This document shows, one piece after another, positions 39,343 through 47,269 of a DNA stretch of 64,000 bases. Numbering within the stretch: the stretch's first letter is position 1; each line of letters opens with the position of its first letter. Under the pieces are notes generated by a model. The model saw only the letters and a program-made list of their open reading frames with translations. It was not told the DNA's origin and searched no databases. Source of the stretch: Pseudidiomarina indica (GTDB lineage Bacteria; Pseudomonadota; Gammaproteobacteria; Enterobacterales; Alteromonadaceae). The position numbers and the translations under genes were made by a program. The DNA lies in assembly GCA_029279945.1 (NCBI GenBank), contig JAJUHK010000002.1, positions 124,001-188,000 of the forward strand. Reading direction: 5' to 3'.

Positions 39343-40148
39343 AGCGAACACAACGGCGTGCGCCGGCCTGCTAAAGCTTGTTGATACTGACTTTGTAGAC
39401 GCGGCGCATAAGCCTCAATAGCCGCAATGCGCGATTGTGGTGATGGGTGAGTTGAGAGAAATTCTGGTGTACTACTTCCTGCAGCACGCGCCATATTACG
39501 CCATAGATTCGCTGCTTCAGCAGGGTTGTATCCGGCCGCGGCCATATAATCCATGCCGAGCTGATCTGATTCACTTTCATGAATGCGTGAATAAGGCAAT
39601 AGCACCCCAACCTGAGCACCGACACCAAGTGCGGCCATCACCAATGCGGTGGAATTGGAGTCCATCCGATCTGCGGCAAGAATTGCACCGAGCTGCAGCC
39701 CCAACCCCACGGCCACCTCATTAGACATACGCTCATTACCGTGGTCGGCAATCACGTGTCCAATTTCATGACCAATCACTGCCGCAAGTTGATGTGCGTT
39801 TTCGGTCACCTGCAGTAAGCCAGTGTACACCCCAATGTTTTCACCCGGCAGCGCGAAAGCGTTGATTTCCTCGCTAGCAAATACGGTAACTTCCCATTCT
39901 TTGTCACGCCATGGCGCAGGAAGTACTGCGATTAAATCATCGGTAATGCACTGTACATAGGCGTTGAGCTTGGGATCGGTATTCACCTTTTGTTGCTGCT
40001 TTAACTGGGCATAACTGGTATCACCAAGGCTCGCCAATTGGCCGCTGGAAAAAAGCATGAGCTGGTTACGCCCGGTAGGCGATTGCGTACATGCGGACAA
40101 CATCAATACGCTAAGAAGCGCTGCTGCTATTAACTTCCAACGGCCCAT
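39339..40148 (-). CDS. M48 family zinc metallopeptidase lipoprotein
   Basis: The 269-residue product has a signal with lipobox L17-S-A-C20, then an M48 catalytic domain with H127-E-I-G-H131 and the third zinc ligand in HESESDQLG. It resembles the E. coli outer-membrane or periplasmic proteases LoiP and YcaL, which act in envelope quality control. The start ATG 40148 has AGGAG 7 bases upstream; a longer frame would run into dnaJ. It follows dnaJ by 10 bp, which suggests heat-shock co-expression. Confidence 0.9.
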   Translation of the reverse strand: MGRWKLIAAALLSVLMLSACTQSPTGRNQLMLFSSGQLASLGDTSYAQLKQQQKVNTDPKLNAYVQCITDDLIAVLPAPWRDKEWEVTVFASEEINAFALPGENIGVYTGLLQVTENAHQLAAVIGHEIGHVIADHGNERMSNEVAVGLGLQLGAILAADRMDSNSTALVMAALGVGAQVGVLLPYSRIHESESDQLGMDYMAAAGYNPAEAANLWRNMARAAGSSTPEFLSTHPSPQSRIAAIEAYAPRLQSQYQQALAGRRTPLCSL

Positions 40149-40158
40149 ATGGGGTCTC

Positions 40159-41292
40159 CTAACCTCGTAAGTCGTCAAAGAATTTACGCACGCCGTCAAA
40201 GAATCCTTTTTCCTTGGGGCGATAACGTGCGGCTTCTTCTCCGGTACCCATGGATTCTTCCAATTCTCGCAATAAGGTGCGTTGCTGCTCTGATAAATTA
40301 ACCGGTGTTTCAATCACGACTTTACAGATTAAATCACCAACGACACCAGAACGCACCGATTTCACCCCTTTACCGCGTAACCGAAACAGTTTTCCAGTTT
40401 GCGTTTCAGCAGGTATTTTCAGCATCACTTTACCATCCAAGGTAGGGACTTCAATGTCTCCACCTAGGGCTGCCCGCGTGAAGCTGAGGGGTACTTCGCA
40501 GTATAAATTATTTCCATCACGAGTGAAAATCGGATGTTCACGCACATGGACTTGGACGTATAAGTCTCCTGCTGGTGCGCCCATCTCGCCAGCTTCACCT
40601 TCACCTGCCAAACGAATCCGATCGCCGGTGTCCACGCCCGCTGGAATTTTCACCGACAAAGTTTTAGTGCGCTCAACCCTTCCATCACCATGGCAGGTAC
40701 GGCATGGGTCTTTAATTACCTTACCGCGACCCCGGCAGTGGGGACAGGTTTGCTGAACCGCAAAAAAACCCTGACGAATTTGGATATGTCCAGAACCATG
40801 GCAGTGGCCACAGGTTTCTGCGCTGGTACCAGCTTTGGCACCACTACCTTGACAATCTTCGCAAGTGCTGAGTTTCGGCACCCGCAGCTCAACTTCTTTG
40901 CCACGGACGGCTTCTTCTAAACTCATCTCAAGGTTATAGCGCAAATCAGCGCCTCGTTGTGGTTGGGAACGACCACGGCGGCCACCGCCGAAAATGTCAC
41001 CGAACACATCACCAAAAATATCAGCGAAATCCGCAGCTCCTGCACCACCAAAGCCACCGTGCCCTTGTTCAAATGCTGCATGACCATACTCATCATACGC
41101 AGCCCGCTTTTGCGGATCAGATAAAACTTCGTAGGCAGCGCGAACTTCTTTAAACTTTTGTTCCAGCTCTTTGTCGCCCTTGGTGCGGTCTGGGTGATAT
41201 TTCATCGCCAATTTTTTATAGGCTTTTTTGATGTCGCGTTCGCTGGCATCTCTGCTGACGCCCAACACTTCATATAAATCTATTTTCGACAT
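40159..41292 (-). CDS. dnaJ: Chaperone protein DnaJ
   Basis: DnaJ is the Hsp40 co-chaperone that stimulates DnaK ATP hydrolysis and delivers unfolded clients. The 377-residue protein has the J domain with H33-P-D35 and a short Gly/Phe-rich linker (about 75-110). Four CxxCxGxG zinc repeats follow ([32 protein letters not shown]), then the C-terminal client-binding domains. It lies 109 bp after dnaK, with a strong hairpin in between. Confidence 0.98.
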   Translation of the reverse strand: MSKIDLYEVLGVSRDASERDIKKAYKKLAMKYHPDRTKGDKELEQKFKEVRAAYEVLSDPQKRAAYDEYGHAAFEQGHGGFGGAGAADFADIFGDVFGDIFGGGRRGRSQPQRGADLRYNLEMSLEEAVRGKEVELRVPKLSTCEDCQGSGAKAGTSAETCGHCHGSGHIQIRQGFFAVQQTCPHCRGRGKVIKDPCRTCHGDGRVERTKTLSVKIPAGVDTGDRIRLAGEGEAGEMGAPAGDLYVQVHVREHPIFTRDGNNLYCEVPLSFTRAALGGDIEVPTLDGKVMLKIPAETQTGKLFRLRGKGVKSVRSGVVGDLICKVVIETPVNLSEQQRTLLRELEESMGTGEEAARYRPKEKGFFDGVRKFFDDLRG

Positions 41293-41335
41293 AGTACGTT
41301 GAATTCCACGTTCCTTTACTCCTCGCCTGATACAA

Positions 41336-41372
41336 ACACACGGAGGCTACCTGACTGGCAACCCCCGTGTGT
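41336..41372 (-). repeat. 16-bp hairpin between dnaK and dnaJ
   Basis: Arms 41336-41351 and 41357-41372 pair along all 16 positions in the minus-strand RNA when G-U pairs are allowed, with a 5-nt loop. The sequence after it is only weakly T-rich. It may reduce readthrough into dnaJ, or mark a processing or stability site that sets the DnaK:DnaJ ratio. Confidence 0.6.
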
Positions 41373-41401
41373 GTTAGTTCAGACACCCGGTGGGCGTGCA
41401 G

Positions 41402-43315
41402 TTATTTCTTTTCGTCTTTGACTTCTTCGAACTCAGCGTCAACCACGTCACCATCACCTGACTGCTCAGCACTGCTTTCCGTACCACCTTGCTGGCTCGC
41501 TTTCGCTTGCGCAGCTTCCATGAGTTTGCCTGACACTTCGAGGAGCGCTTGTTGCTTCGCTTCAATCGCTTCTCTATCAGTGCCTTTAACGGCCTCATCC
41601 AACTCATTCAGCGCTTTTTCAATCGCTTCTTTGTCGTCAGCTGCTAACCCTTCACCAGCATCTTCCAGCTGCTTACGGGTTGCGTGTACTAGAGCGTCCG
41701 CTTGGTTTCGTACTTGCACGAGTTCTTCGAACTTACGGTCTTCTTCGGCATGAGCTTCAGCATCACGTACCATTTTTTCGACTTCTTCATCACTCAATCC
41801 TGAAGATGCTTTAATGGTAATCTGCTGCTCTTTGCCGGTGTCTTTATCTTTTGCTGACACATGCAAGATACCGTCTGCGTCAATATCGAAGGTTACTTCG
41901 ATTTGTGGAACGCCACGCGGTGCTGGGCGAATTCCTTCTAAGTTGAACTGACCCAATGACTTGTTGTCAGCTGCACGCTTACGCTCACCCTGTAACACAT
42001 GTACGGTTACTGCTGATTGGTTATCTTCTGCTGTCGAGAACACTTGTGATTGCTTAGTAGGAATCGTGGTGTTCTTCTCAATCAGCTTGGTCATAACCCC
42101 ACCCATGGTTTCAATACCCAGTGATAATGGCGTTACGTCCAGCAACAACACGTCTTTTACATCACCTTGTAACACTCCTGCTTGTACCGCAGCGCCAACA
42201 GCTACAGCTTCGTCAGGGTTAACGTCACGACGCGGTTCCTTGCCAAAGAAGTCAGTCACAACTTGCTGTACTTTCGGCATCCGGGTTTGACCACCTACCA
42301 AAATGATGTCGTTAATATCGCTGACCGATAAATCCGCATCTTTTAATGCTTGCTTGACTGGTTCCAGGGTCTTCGCAATCATGTCCTCGACCAATGACTC
42401 CAATTTGGCACGAGTCACTTTAATTGCTAAGTGTTTAGGACCAGTCGCATCAGCAGTAATGTATGGTAAGTTCACCTCAGTTTGCTGTGCTGATGACAAT
42501 TCAATTTTGGCTTTTTCTGCTGCTTCTTTTAAGCGCTGCATTGCCAATGGATCTTTACGTAAATCAATGCCTTGGTCTTTCTGGAATTGCTCAACCAAGT
42601 AATTGATTAAACGGTTGTCAAAGTCTTCACCACCTAAGTGAGTGTCACCGTTGGTCGCCAATACTTCAAACGTATGGTCACCATCAACTTCGTCAATTTC
42701 GATGATTGAAATATCGAAAGTACCACCACCTAAGTCGTAAACGGCGATAATGTTGTCACCTTTTTTCTTGTCTAAACCGTACGCTAACGCAGCTGCCGTT
42801 GGCTCGTTGATGATACGTTTTACATCCAAGCCTGCGATACGACCAGCGTCTTTGGTCGCTTGGCGTTGCGCATCGTTAAAATAAGCAGGTACGGTAATAA
42901 CTGCTTCAGTAACTTTCTCACCGAGGAAGTCTTCTGCAGTTTTCTTCATCTTTTTCAGCACTTCAGCTGAAATTTGTGGTGGTGCTTTTTTCTCGTCGTT
43001 GATTTGAATCCACGCGTCGCCATTATCTGCCTCAACAATTTTGAATGGCATGATACTGATGTCACGTTGTACTTCTTCGTCTTTAAAACGACGACCAATT
43101 AACCGCTTAATCGCAAATAAGGTTTTATCCGCGTTAGTAACTGCTTGGCGTTTCGCCGGTGCACCAACTAACACTTCACCTTCATCGGTATAAGCAACCA
43201 CTGATGGCGTGGTACGATCGCCTTCAGCGTTTTCAATAACGCGTGGCTTATCGCCGTCAAGCACAGCCACACAGGAGTTTGTTGTACCTAAGTCGATTCC
43301 GATAATTTTACCCAT
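41402..43315 (-). CDS. dnaK: Chaperone protein DnaK (Hsp70)
   Basis: DnaK is the ATP-dependent Hsp70 that binds exposed hydrophobic segments and, with DnaJ, controls sigma-32 activity. The 637-residue protein has the N-terminal nucleotide-binding domain starting [16 protein letters not shown] and the DLGGGTFD phosphate loop near residue 195. The conserved interdomain linker [13 protein letters not shown] is near 390, followed by the substrate domain and an acidic tail ending [11 protein letters not shown] sigma-32-type promoter precedes it. Confidence 0.99.
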   Translation of the reverse strand: MGKIIGIDLGTTNSCVAVLDGDKPRVIENAEGDRTTPSVVAYTDEGEVLVGAPAKRQAVTNADKTLFAIKRLIGRRFKDEEVQRDISIMPFKIVEADNGDAWIQINDEKKAPPQISAEVLKKMKKTAEDFLGEKVTEAVITVPAYFNDAQRQATKDAGRIAGLDVKRIINEPTAAALAYGLDKKKGDNIIAVYDLGGGTFDISIIEIDEVDGDHTFEVLATNGDTHLGGEDFDNRLINYLVEQFQKDQGIDLRKDPLAMQRLKEAAEKAKIELSSAQQTEVNLPYITADATGPKHLAIKVTRAKLESLVEDMIAKTLEPVKQALKDADLSVSDINDIILVGGQTRMPKVQQVVTDFFGKEPRRDVNPDEAVAVGAAVQAGVLQGDVKDVLLLDVTPLSLGIETMGGVMTKLIEKNTTIPTKQSQVFSTAEDNQSAVTVHVLQGERKRAADNKSLGQFNLEGIRPAPRGVPQIEVTFDIDADGILHVSAKDKDTGKEQQITIKASSGLSDEEVEKMVRDAEAHAEEDRKFEELVQVRNQADALVHATRKQLEDAGEGLAADDKEAIEKALNELDEAVKGTDREAIEAKQQALLEVSGKLMEAAQAKASQQGGTESSAEQSGDGDVVDAEFEEVKDEKK

Positions 43316-43360
43316 GATTCGTCTCCAACATCTGAATCTAAAAATTATTTGTTAACGTAA

Positions 43361-43387
43361 ATATGGGGTGGAATTTTGTCATTTCAA
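43361..43387 (-). promoter_or_regulatory. Sigma-32-type heat-shock promoter for dnaK
   Basis: On the minus strand TTGAAA (43382-43387) and CCCCATAT (43361-43368) are spaced by exactly 13 bp, the optimum for sigma-32. The predicted start is about 40 bases before the dnaK ATG. It allows dnaK-dnaJ induction apart from grpE. Confidence 0.82.
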
Positions 43388-43407
43388 CACCCCTTGTGTG
43401 GTTATTC

Positions 43408-44022
43408 TTAATTTTTTACAACCATCACCATGGCCGGACGCAGTAACCGACCACTGAGGGTGTAACCTTTTTGCATGACCGCTAACAAAGTGTTGTTCTC
43501 ATGCTCAGCTGAAGGCTGCATCGCCATTGCCTCGTGTAATTCAGGATTAAACACTTCACCCACTTCGCCAACCGCTTCAATGCCGAACTTAGTCAGACTA
43601 CTCAACAGGTTACGATGGGTTAGTTCAATTCCTTCTAAGAATGCAGCGTTGATATCGTCCGCTTGCTTGGCAATATCCAATGCGCGCTCGAGATTGTCGA
43701 CGGTGCTCAGCAGCTCAAGTGCGAATTTTTCCAACGCAAACTTATGTGCTTTTTCGACGTCCTGAGCAGCGCGACGGCGAACGTTTTCCATTTCAGCAAC
43801 CGCTCGAATAGCCCGATCGTTTGCTTCTTCAACGCGTTGTTCAGCTTGACTCAGTGCTAGTTCTAATTCACTAACACGTTGTGCGACCTGATCTTGCGCT
43901 GCTGGTTCTGCAGCAGCTTCCGTGGCCGCGTCAACTGCTTCATTGGGTGTCGTTGCAGCGGCTTCGGTTGCTGTTTGAACGTGCTGTTCATCAACAGGCG
44001 GTGTTGAATTTTCTTTCGTCAT
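43408..44022 (-). CDS. grpE: Nucleotide exchange factor GrpE
   Basis: GrpE releases ADP from DnaK and acts as a thermosensor. The 204-residue protein has an acidic Ala/Glu/Thr-rich N-terminus and a long coiled coil (about 50-110). The conserved NVRRRAAQDVEKAHKFALEKFA segment follows, and then the C-terminal beta domain (NPELHEAM, GYTLSGRLLRPAMVMV). I chose ATG 44022, spaced 9 bases from AAGAG; a GTG two codons upstream is too close to it. It lies 92 bp before dnaK and has its own heat-shock promoter. Confidence 0.96.
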   Translation of the reverse strand: MTKENSTPPVDEQHVQTATEAAATTPNEAVDAATEAAAEPAAQDQVAQRVSELELALSQAEQRVEEANDRAIRAVAEMENVRRRAAQDVEKAHKFALEKFALELLSTVDNLERALDIAKQADDINAAFLEGIELTHRNLLSSLTKFGIEAVGEVGEVFNPELHEAMAMQPSAEHENNTLLAVMQKGYTLSGRLLRPAMVMVVKN

Positions 44023-44090
44023 CGTCACTTACTCTTGGTTGAAATTCACAAATGAACAATAATCTGTTGTGATATAACTATCTGCTGCCA

Positions 44091-44119
44091 GTTATGGGGT
44101 CTGCTTATGACGATTCAAG
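44091..44119 (-). promoter_or_regulatory. Sigma-32-type heat-shock promoter for grpE
   Basis: On the minus strand CTTGAAT (44113-44119) is followed after 13 bp by CCCCATAAC (44091-44099). The predicted start is about 65 bases before the grpE ATG. The element overlaps a possible upstream start for the divergent nadK and therefore favours the shorter nadK. Confidence 0.75.
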
Positions 44120-44145
44120 TCATTTGCGAAAAAAAAGGAAAAATT

Positions 44146-45036
44146 ATGACAGCACAGCACCCAGCCTTTCAACGTATTGCACTATTGGGTAAGGTCAACC
44201 ACGAAGCTACCCGAACGACCTTGCAGAATCTTGAGCAGCAATTGCTCAGCCGTGGTTATGAGGTTTTTATTGAAGTCCGCACCGCGGAACAATTGCATAC
44301 CACCCAAGCGACCGTGGTCGAACTGCATGAACTAGGTAATGTGGCTGATTTAGCTGTGGTCGTAGGTGGCGATGGTAATATGCTGGGGGCGGCACGGGTG
44401 TTATGTGAAGCGCAAATCGCGGTCATTGGTGTCAACCGCGGCAATCTCGGCTTTCTCACCGATCTCGCCCCCGATCACGTGATGGAACAATTATTGCCTG
44501 TATTGCAAGGCCATTATCAAATTGAACGGCGCTTTTTATTACAAGCAGAAGTTTTTCATCAAGCCCAATCATGCAACATTGGCCGCGCCATTAACGAGGT
44601 TGTGCTTCATTCTGACAAAGTGGCACATATGATTGAATTTGAGGTGTTCGTAAACGATGAGTTTGTGTATTCACAACGCTCGGACGGCTTGATTATCAGT
44701 ACCCCCACTGGTTCTACCGCCTATTCTTTGTCTGGTGGAGGCCCGATTTTGACGCCCGGTCTCGACGCTATCGCCATGGTACCCATGTTCCCCCACACCC
44801 TCAGTAGCCGCCCGGTAGTCGTCGATGGCTCGAGTATCATTTGCCTGCGTGCAGCCGCGACCAACAATAGTAGTTTGCAGATCAGCTGTGATGGTCACGT
44901 GCGCATGACAGTGCAACCCGGTGATGACGTGGTGATCCAACAGCACCCTCAGCGTTTGTGCTTAGTTCACCCGCAAGACCATAGCTATTATCGCGTGTTA
45001 CGCAACAAATTAGGCTGGGGTAGCCGCCTGTTTTAA
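44146..45036 (+). CDS. nadK: NAD kinase
   Basis: NadK phosphorylates NAD to NADP. The 296-residue product has the catalytic GGDGN ([15 protein letters not shown], about 60-74), the [10 protein letters not shown] motif near 90 and the [16 protein letters not shown] nucleotide-binding region. I use ATG 44146, preceded by AAGGA; an ATG at 44107 is also in frame but lies over the grpE promoter. It is divergent from grpE and upstream of recN, as in E. coli. Confidence 0.96.
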   Translation: MTAQHPAFQRIALLGKVNHEATRTTLQNLEQQLLSRGYEVFIEVRTAEQLHTTQATVVELHELGNVADLAVVVGGDGNMLGAARVLCEAQIAVIGVNRGNLGFLTDLAPDHVMEQLLPVLQGHYQIERRFLLQAEVFHQAQSCNIGRAINEVVLHSDKVAHMIEFEVFVNDEFVYSQRSDGLIISTPTGSTAYSLSGGGPILTPGLDAIAMVPMFPHTLSSRPVVVDGSSIICLRAAATNNSSLQISCDGHVRMTVQPGDDVVIQQHPQRLCLVHPQDHSYYRVLRNKLGWGSRLF

Positions 45037-45059
45037 TTTTTTTCCGGAGCATCTTGCAT

Positions 45060-45099
45060 TACTGTATAAATACTGTATAACTACTGTATGTAATCACAG
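45060..45099 (+). promoter_or_regulatory. SOS (LexA) operator with tandem half-sites at recN
   Basis: A LexA box CTGT-N8-ACAG is present at 45084-45099. It is preceded by two more copies of an 11-bp unit beginning TACTGTAT, at 45060-45070 and 45071-45081, and the third copy (45082-45092) enters the box. TTGCAT (45054-45059) and TATAAC (45076-45081) could be the promoter hexamers with a 16-bp spacer. LexA binding would therefore block the promoter. Confidence 0.82.
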
Positions 45100-45114
45100 T
45101 ATGCGAGGTCGCTC

Positions 45115-46794
45115 ATGCTTATTCATTTGCACATTCGAAATTTAGCTGTTGTCCGTCAACTTGATGTTGATTTTCGAGCGGGCATGACCGCAATCACCGG
45201 TGAAACGGGTGCTGGAAAATCCATCGCACTGGACGCGTTAGGGCTCTGCCTTGGGAATCGCGCAGATGTTGATTTAATTCGAGCAGATGCTGATAAAGCA
45301 GAAGTTTCAGCGACCTTTCAATGGCAAAGTCCACAAGCACCCGTTGCCCAATGGTTATTCACCGAAGATCTCACTGATGCCGATGATCCTAACAGCTGTG
45401 TATTGCGCCGAGTCATTACTCGAGAAGGCCGTTCCAAAGCTTGGATCAATGGCATCCCGGTCACCGTAGCGCAACTGAAACAATTAGCGCCACTACTCGT
45501 CAATATTCACGGTCAACATGAGCATCAATTGCTGACCCGGCCGGAACATCAATTACAATTACTTGATGCCTATGCCCGCCATCAACATTTGTTAGACGAG
45601 GTGAGTCACGCCTACCAGCACTGGTATCAACTACGTAGACAGCAAAAACAACTGCATCAACAGCAAGCCGATAATGAAGCACGTTTACAGTTACTGCACT
45701 ACCAGGTTTCCGAGCTTAACGAGTTTGCGCTGGGTGAAGACGAGTTTGAGGCCCTTGAACGCGATCATAAACGGCTTGCTAATAGTGCAGCGTTGCAGGA
45801 AGACTCCGCCTTTGCACTTAACGCTATTTTTGAGGGTGAACATAATAATGCCTACAGTCTATTACAAAGTGCCCTCTCACGGCTTGAGCAACAACTCGAT
45901 ACGGACCCCGGCTTAGCCGAAACTGTGCGTTTACTCAGTGATGCCAGTGTGCAAGTTGAAGAAGCAGCCCGCGAACTGCGCCGTTATCAAGATGCTATCG
46001 AACTTGACGACGAGTTACTCCTATACACTGAGCAACGCATGACCCAAACCTTGCAGTTGGCCCGTAAGCATCAGCTGTCACCGCAACAGCTGTATGATCA
46101 TCACCAGCAATTGCTGATCGAGTTGCGCGAATTACAAGAAAGCCAAGCGGCATCCGACACTATCGACGACGCGGTAGAGCAAGCGGCCACCCTGTATCGG
46201 CAGGCCGCTGCAGCGTTATCAGCAAGCAGAGCACAAGCAGCCGCCGAGCTAAGTGAACGTATTGCCGTCAGCATGCAACAACTCAATATGCCTCATGGCC
46301 GCTTTATCATTGAGGTAACCCATCAAGCCCAAGCGCCGGCCACTCGTAGCGGTACGGATGCAGTAAATTTCATGGTAACCACCAACCCTGGTCAGCCGCT
46401 ACAAGCGCTCGCAAAAATTGCGTCGGGGGGCGAGTTATCACGCATTAGTTTAGCTATTCAAGTAATCACCGCCAGTCAAATGACGACACCCACATTGATG
46501 TTCGACGAAGTCGATGTCGGTGTTAGTGGTGCCACTGCAGCAACTGTTGGAAAATTATTACGACAACTTGGGGAATCAAATCAGGTTATTTGTGTCACAC
46601 ACTTACCGCAAGTAGCAGCAAAGGCTCATCAGCAACTGCGTGTTGACAAAGTGACTGATGGTGAAAACACTGAAACAACGATGGTTCATCTCGACCCTAA
46701 CGAGCGGGTAATTGAGTTAGCTCGGCTCCTCGGCGGTGATGAAATTACCGCAGCAACGAAAGCAAATGCTGCTGAATTACTTGCGGTTGGTTAG
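45115..46794 (+). CDS. recN: DNA repair protein RecN
   Basis: RecN is an SMC-like ATPase that acts in double-strand break repair and is strongly SOS-induced in E. coli. The 559-residue protein has Walker A G29-E-T-G-A-G-K35-S, a Gln/Leu-rich coiled-coil middle (about 150-370), and the C-terminal signature ASGGELSRISLA. Walker B MFDEVDVGVSG and the VTHLPQVAA switch follow. The upstream LexA operator agrees with SOS control. Confidence 0.97.
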   Translation: MLIHLHIRNLAVVRQLDVDFRAGMTAITGETGAGKSIALDALGLCLGNRADVDLIRADADKAEVSATFQWQSPQAPVAQWLFTEDLTDADDPNSCVLRRVITREGRSKAWINGIPVTVAQLKQLAPLLVNIHGQHEHQLLTRPEHQLQLLDAYARHQHLLDEVSHAYQHWYQLRRQQKQLHQQQADNEARLQLLHYQVSELNEFALGEDEFEALERDHKRLANSAALQEDSAFALNAIFEGEHNNAYSLLQSALSRLEQQLDTDPGLAETVRLLSDASVQVEEAARELRRYQDAIELDDELLLYTEQRMTQTLQLARKHQLSPQQLYDHHQQLLIELRELQESQAASDTIDDAVEQAATLYRQAAAALSASRAQAAAELSERIAVSMQQLNMPHGRFIIEVTHQAQAPATRSGTDAVNFMVTTNPGQPLQALAKIASGGELSRISLAIQVITASQMTTPTLMFDEVDVGVSGATAATVGKLLRQLGESNQVICVTHLPQVAAKAHQQLRVDKVTDGENTETTMVHLDPNERVIELARLLGGDEITAATKANAAELLAVG

Positions 46795-46843
46795 GTGGTT
46801 TGTTTATCATCGGCATCAGAATCAATATATAGCAGCAGGTATT

Positions 46844-47197
46844 ATGAAAGCTCTTGTCATTTTAAGTAGTGTGATAATTTTAAGTGGGTGTTCGGTGTTC
46901 GAAAGTTGGGTCTACCGAATTGATGTACCACAAGGGAATTTTTTGGAACAACGAGATATTGACCAACTCCGTGTTGGTATGACAAAAGAACAAGTGGTCT
47001 ACGTTATTGGCAAGCCTGTCGCTGATAACGTGTTCGACGATGATGTCTGGTTCTATGTATTTGACTTTAACTCGGGGCGCAGCCGTAGCAACAATTACCA
47101 AAACAAAGTGAAGCTGACCTTTGAAAATGATCGGTTAATTGCCTACGAAGGAACGTTTGACCGACCAGAAAACTTTGATACCCCGCTGGAACAGTAA
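46844..47197 (+). CDS. bamE: Outer membrane protein assembly factor BamE
   Basis: BamE (SmpA) is a lipoprotein of the BAM complex that inserts beta-barrel proteins. The start ATG 46844 gives 117 residues with lipobox L13-S-G-C16. The family stretches YRIDVPQGNF and LRVGMTKEQVVYVIGKP follow. A longer frame would begin inside recN. The recN-bamE linkage is conserved in E. coli. Confidence 0.96.
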   Translation: MKALVILSSVIILSGCSVFESWVYRIDVPQGNFLEQRDIDQLRVGMTKEQVVYVIGKPVADNVFDDDVWFYVFDFNSGRSRSNNYQNKVKLTFENDRLIAYEGTFDRPENFDTPLEQ

Positions 47198-47269
47198 ACC
47201 GTCCCAGCGATTTCTCTTCCGTTAATTCCCAGCGATTTAACGCTACGGAAGACAAGTTTAAGGAGCGCG

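Noticed and set aside
40149-40313. N-terminal extension of the M48 peptidase
   Set aside because: It would overlap dnaJ and place 55 residues before a clear lipoprotein signal; the internal ATG is correctly spaced from AGGAG.
40250-40756. Open frame of 168 codons on the plus strand inside dnaJ
   Set aside because: Antisense to the dnaJ C-terminal and zinc-finger coding region; low-complexity Ser/Pro/Thr product and no family likeness.
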